Positions 7,224 to 8,987 of a stretch of DNA of 8,987 bases are shown here, in pieces (within the stretch, counting starts at the first letter, position 1; every line of letters starts with the position of its first letter). Location: contig CAMDKN010000040.1 in NCBI GenBank assembly GCA_945901035.1, forward strand, positions 1 through 8,987, given 5' to 3'. The translations under genes were made by a program, and so were the position numbers. This stretch comes from Gulosibacter massiliensis. Its GTDB lineage: Bacteria; Actinomycetota; Actinomycetes; Actinomycetales; Microbacteriaceae. The notes below the pieces were generated by a model. That model ran no database searches. It saw nothing but the letters and a program-made list of their open reading frames with translations, and was not told the DNA's origin.

Positions 7224-8408
7224 CTATCCCGTAACGAGGACTTCGTCGTAACCGCGCAGGACGAACGTCGGTCGGCGCACAGGTTCACCCGCGAGTTCGA
7301 GCCGAGGGAAGCGATCGATGAGGGCGGGCAGGGACACCGCCATTTCCAGTCGCGCGAGCGGAGCACCGATGCAGAAGTGAATTCCCGCCCCGAACGCGAT
7401 GTGGGGGTTTGTCTCTCTGGTCAGGTCCATGGTGTCGGCATCGTCGAACACATCGGCGTCGCGGTTGGCGGCGCCGAGTAGCGCCGCGATTTTCTGACCG
7501 GCCCGAATCGCCACCCCGTTGATCTCGGTGTCGGACGTCGCTGTTCGCTCGAACAGTTGTAGCGGCGAATCGAATCGCAGGAATTCCTCGAGAGCGGTGC
7601 GGGAAACCCCGCGGGGGTCTTCACGCAGAGGCTTCATCGTTGTCGGTCGGCGAAGCGCCGCGACCATTCCGTTGCCGAACCCGTTGACGCTCGCTTCGTG
7701 CCCCGCGTTCAGGAGCAGCACGCAGGTCGCGATGAGTTCCTCGACGCTGAGTCGCTCGCCGTCCTTTTCGACGGCCACGAGGGTGCTGATGAGGTCGTTA
7801 CCGGGCCGGGCCTTTCGCAATTCCATCAATTCATGGACCTAGTCGGCAAACTCCGTCGCCGCGGCTCGGGCCTCGGATTTATGAACATCGCTGGGGTTGA
7901 CCTCGTACATTTTGACGATCGACTGCGACCACGGTCTCAACAGATGTTCATCGGCGTCAGGGAAACCGAGCATGTGGGCGATCACCTTGACGGGGAGTGG
8001 CTCGGCGAAGTCACCGAGAAGATCGAATTCGCCGTTTGCCGCGAGTTTAGCCGCGCAGTCATCGAGCAAGGACTGGGTGATTCGTTCGATATCGGGCGTG
8101 AGTGCGGTGATGGTGCGCGGATTGAACGCTTTGCTGACGAGCGACTTGAGCCTCGTGTGCTTGGGAGGTTCGGAATCGAGAATCGAATCCGAGTGGAGGT
8201 AATTGAAGTCGTGCCATTCGGTCTCGGGCGTCTTCGGGGTGAAAATCCTGCCGAGCGACTTGTTGCGCAGAACCGCGTTGGCGTCGCTGTGCCGCGGGGC
8301 CAGGAACATCCCGGTCGGTTCGTGCCAGAAGGGCTTTCCGACCGCCCTTGCCTCGGCCAGGGCAGGATACGGGTCGACGAGGAAATCCTTGTCGGCGAAA
8401 TCAAGCAA
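7224..8408 (-). pseudogene. Cytochrome P450, interrupted by an in-frame amber codon
   Basis: Read through codon 190 this is a complete 394-codon bacterial class I P450, a heme monooxygenase that would need ferredoxin and ferredoxin reductase partners not present here. Signatures are all in place: C-helix HTRLKSLVSKAF (84-95), I-helix AGHEAS (235-240), ExxR in EFLR (275-278) and the heme loop FGAGIHFCIG (339-348) with cysteine ligand C346. A TAG at 7841-7839 splits it in the same frame, between TEFAD and VHELMELRKARPG. No base has been gained or lost there, and the sequence on both sides stays P450-like. The heme-binding half lies after the stop, so the 189-residue product would be inactive. 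The nominal start is TTG at 8408 with AAGGG upstream. An ATG at 8430 is in another frame. It may be a recent pseudogene, a sequencing error or a suppressed stop. Substrate cannot be inferred. Confidence 0.88.
7839..7841 (-). other. Premature TAG in the P450 reading frame
   Basis: The codon lies between FAD and VHEL, where P450s often carry an aromatic residue, so a single change from TAC or TAT (Tyr) to TAG would explain it. Downstream restart could only use TTG (7829-7827) or the next codon ATG (7826-7824). Neither would give a functional enzyme without the N-terminal half. Confidence 0.85.
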
Positions 8409-8430
8409 CGGTGCCCTTGGTTTCGGTCAT
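8406..8430 (-). other. Ambiguous 5' end of the P450 gene
   Basis: The ATG at 8430-8428 overlaps the mutase stop (ATGA), as coupled genes often do, but its frame reads MTETKGTVA and then hits TGA at 8403-8401. The P450 frame is offset by one base and its only usable start before the conserved region is TTG at 8408-8406, preceded by AAGGG seven bases upstream. Either TTG is the true start, or the original ATG start was separated from the gene by a small indel. Confidence 0.6.
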
Positions 8431-8987
8431 GCGATAAATGCCCGGAGGTCTGATTCGATCGCCGCGACGACATCGGCAACACGGGCCGATCGGTCCGAAC
8501 CGTCACGGACGGCCGCATCGATATAGATTTTGAGTTTCGGCTCGGTCCCACTCGGTCGGACGATTACGCGCGATCCGCCCTCGACGGTCAGCCGAATCAA
8601 GTCCGTCGGCGGGAAGTTCTCGAATCCGTTCGCAAAGTCGTCCACTGCGATCACCGCGTGACCGCCGAGCATCGTCGGCGGTGACTCGCGAAACGTCGAC
8701 GAAATCGTGGCGATGTCGGCAGCGTTCGTCACTCGAATCGAAATCTGGGTGGAGGCGAATGCGCCGAAACGATCCGCGAATTCTTCCAGGTGGTCGGCGA
8801 CGGTCAGCCCGCGTTCCTGGAGCTCACCCGCCATCGCGAGGAAATCAACCGCGGCCGAGATGCCGTCCTTGTCGCGCACCTTGTCGGGGTCCACGAGGTA
8901 CCCGAGTGCTTCCTCGTATCCGAAAATCAGATTCGGAACGCGGTTCACGAACTTGAAACCCGTGAGCGTGTCCGAGTGCGCGATGCC
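8427..8987 (-). CDS. Phosphohexomutase family protein (PMM/PGM type), C-terminal part
   Basis: The start lies right of the window; the last 186 residues are visible. Members shift a phosphate between C1 and C6 (or C5) of sugars through a phosphoserine. The fragment holds the substrate-specificity loop GYEEALGY (23-30 of the fragment), preceded by TLTGFKFVNRVP, and the domain 4 phosphate-binding loop RPSGTEPKLK (144-153), both diagnostic of the family. The catalytic serine and metal-binding loop are outside. In M. tuberculosis a mutase named pmmB lies in the same salvage region as add, deoA and deoD. Related enzymes from archaea act as phosphopentomutases, so a role in converting ribose-1-phosphate to ribose-5-phosphate is a reasonable inference; phosphomannomutase or phosphoglucomutase activity is the alternative. 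The stop overlaps the ATG at 8430 as ATGA. Confidence 0.92.
   Translation of the reverse strand, partial: GIAHSDTLTGFKFVNRVPNLIFGYEEALGYLVDPDKVRDKDGISAAVDFLAMAGELQERGLTVADHLEEFADRFGAFASTQISIRVTNAADIATISSTFRESPPTMLGGHAVIAVDDFANGFENFPPTDLIRLTVEGGSRVIVRPSGTEPKLKIYIDAAVRDGSDRSARVADVVAAIESDLRAFIA

Noticed and set aside
7839..7841. TAG read as pyrrolysine or other programmed recoding
   Set aside because: Actinobacterial P450s are not known to use this, no recoding element is visible nearby, and mutation or sequencing error is simpler.
7698..8453. Open frame of 251 codons on the plus strand opposite the P450
   Set aside because: It is antisense to clear P450 motifs, and the continuous P450-like sequence on the minus strand explains the conservation.

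Overview
The window looks like a piece of chromosome from a high-GC actinobacterium. A member of the Microbacteriaceae or a close relative is most likely, judging from protein wording, GC-rich third positions, ATGA gene overlaps and a leaderless GTG start; this placement is an inference. The outer genes are ordinary nucleoside salvage. The left edge carries the end of deoA (thymidine phosphorylase) and a complete add (adenosine deaminase) on the + strand. The right edge carries the C-terminal part of a phosphohexomutase-family gene on the - strand. A deoA/add pair near a pmmB-type mutase is also found in the Mycobacterium tuberculosis salvage region, where the mutase could act on ribose phosphates released by the phosphorylases.

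Between these lie about 6.8 kb on the - strand that do not belong to salvage. In transcription order (right to left) they are: a cytochrome P450 whose ATG overlaps the mutase stop and which is broken by an in-frame amber codon; a 740-residue secreted protein (called S2 here); a strong terminator; trhO, the rhodanese-type tRNA U34 hydroxylase, with a -10 box placed for a leaderless GTG start; and a 736-residue secreted protein (called S1 here), which runs convergently into add with 7 bases between the stops.

S1 and S2 are the unexplained part. They are full-length but highly diverged paralogs flanking trhO. Each has a signal peptide, and six cysteines are colinear in both (115/120, 132/145, 208/221, 300/310, 457/457, 483/482). 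They share short blocks (DGFGG, LGASG, GR[WY]GA[GA]G, CDR, G[TE]W[LV]G) and a C-terminal aromatic strand. Neither has an LPXTG motif or a C-terminal anchor, and I recognise no named family. Both have a sigma-70-type promoter with a 17-base spacer and a 5' leader of about 25 bases. The S2 promoter also has a 7-bp inverted repeat bracketing its -35 box.

There is no sign of a mobile element, CRISPR array, tRNA or rRNA. No gap between genes exceeds 100 bases.
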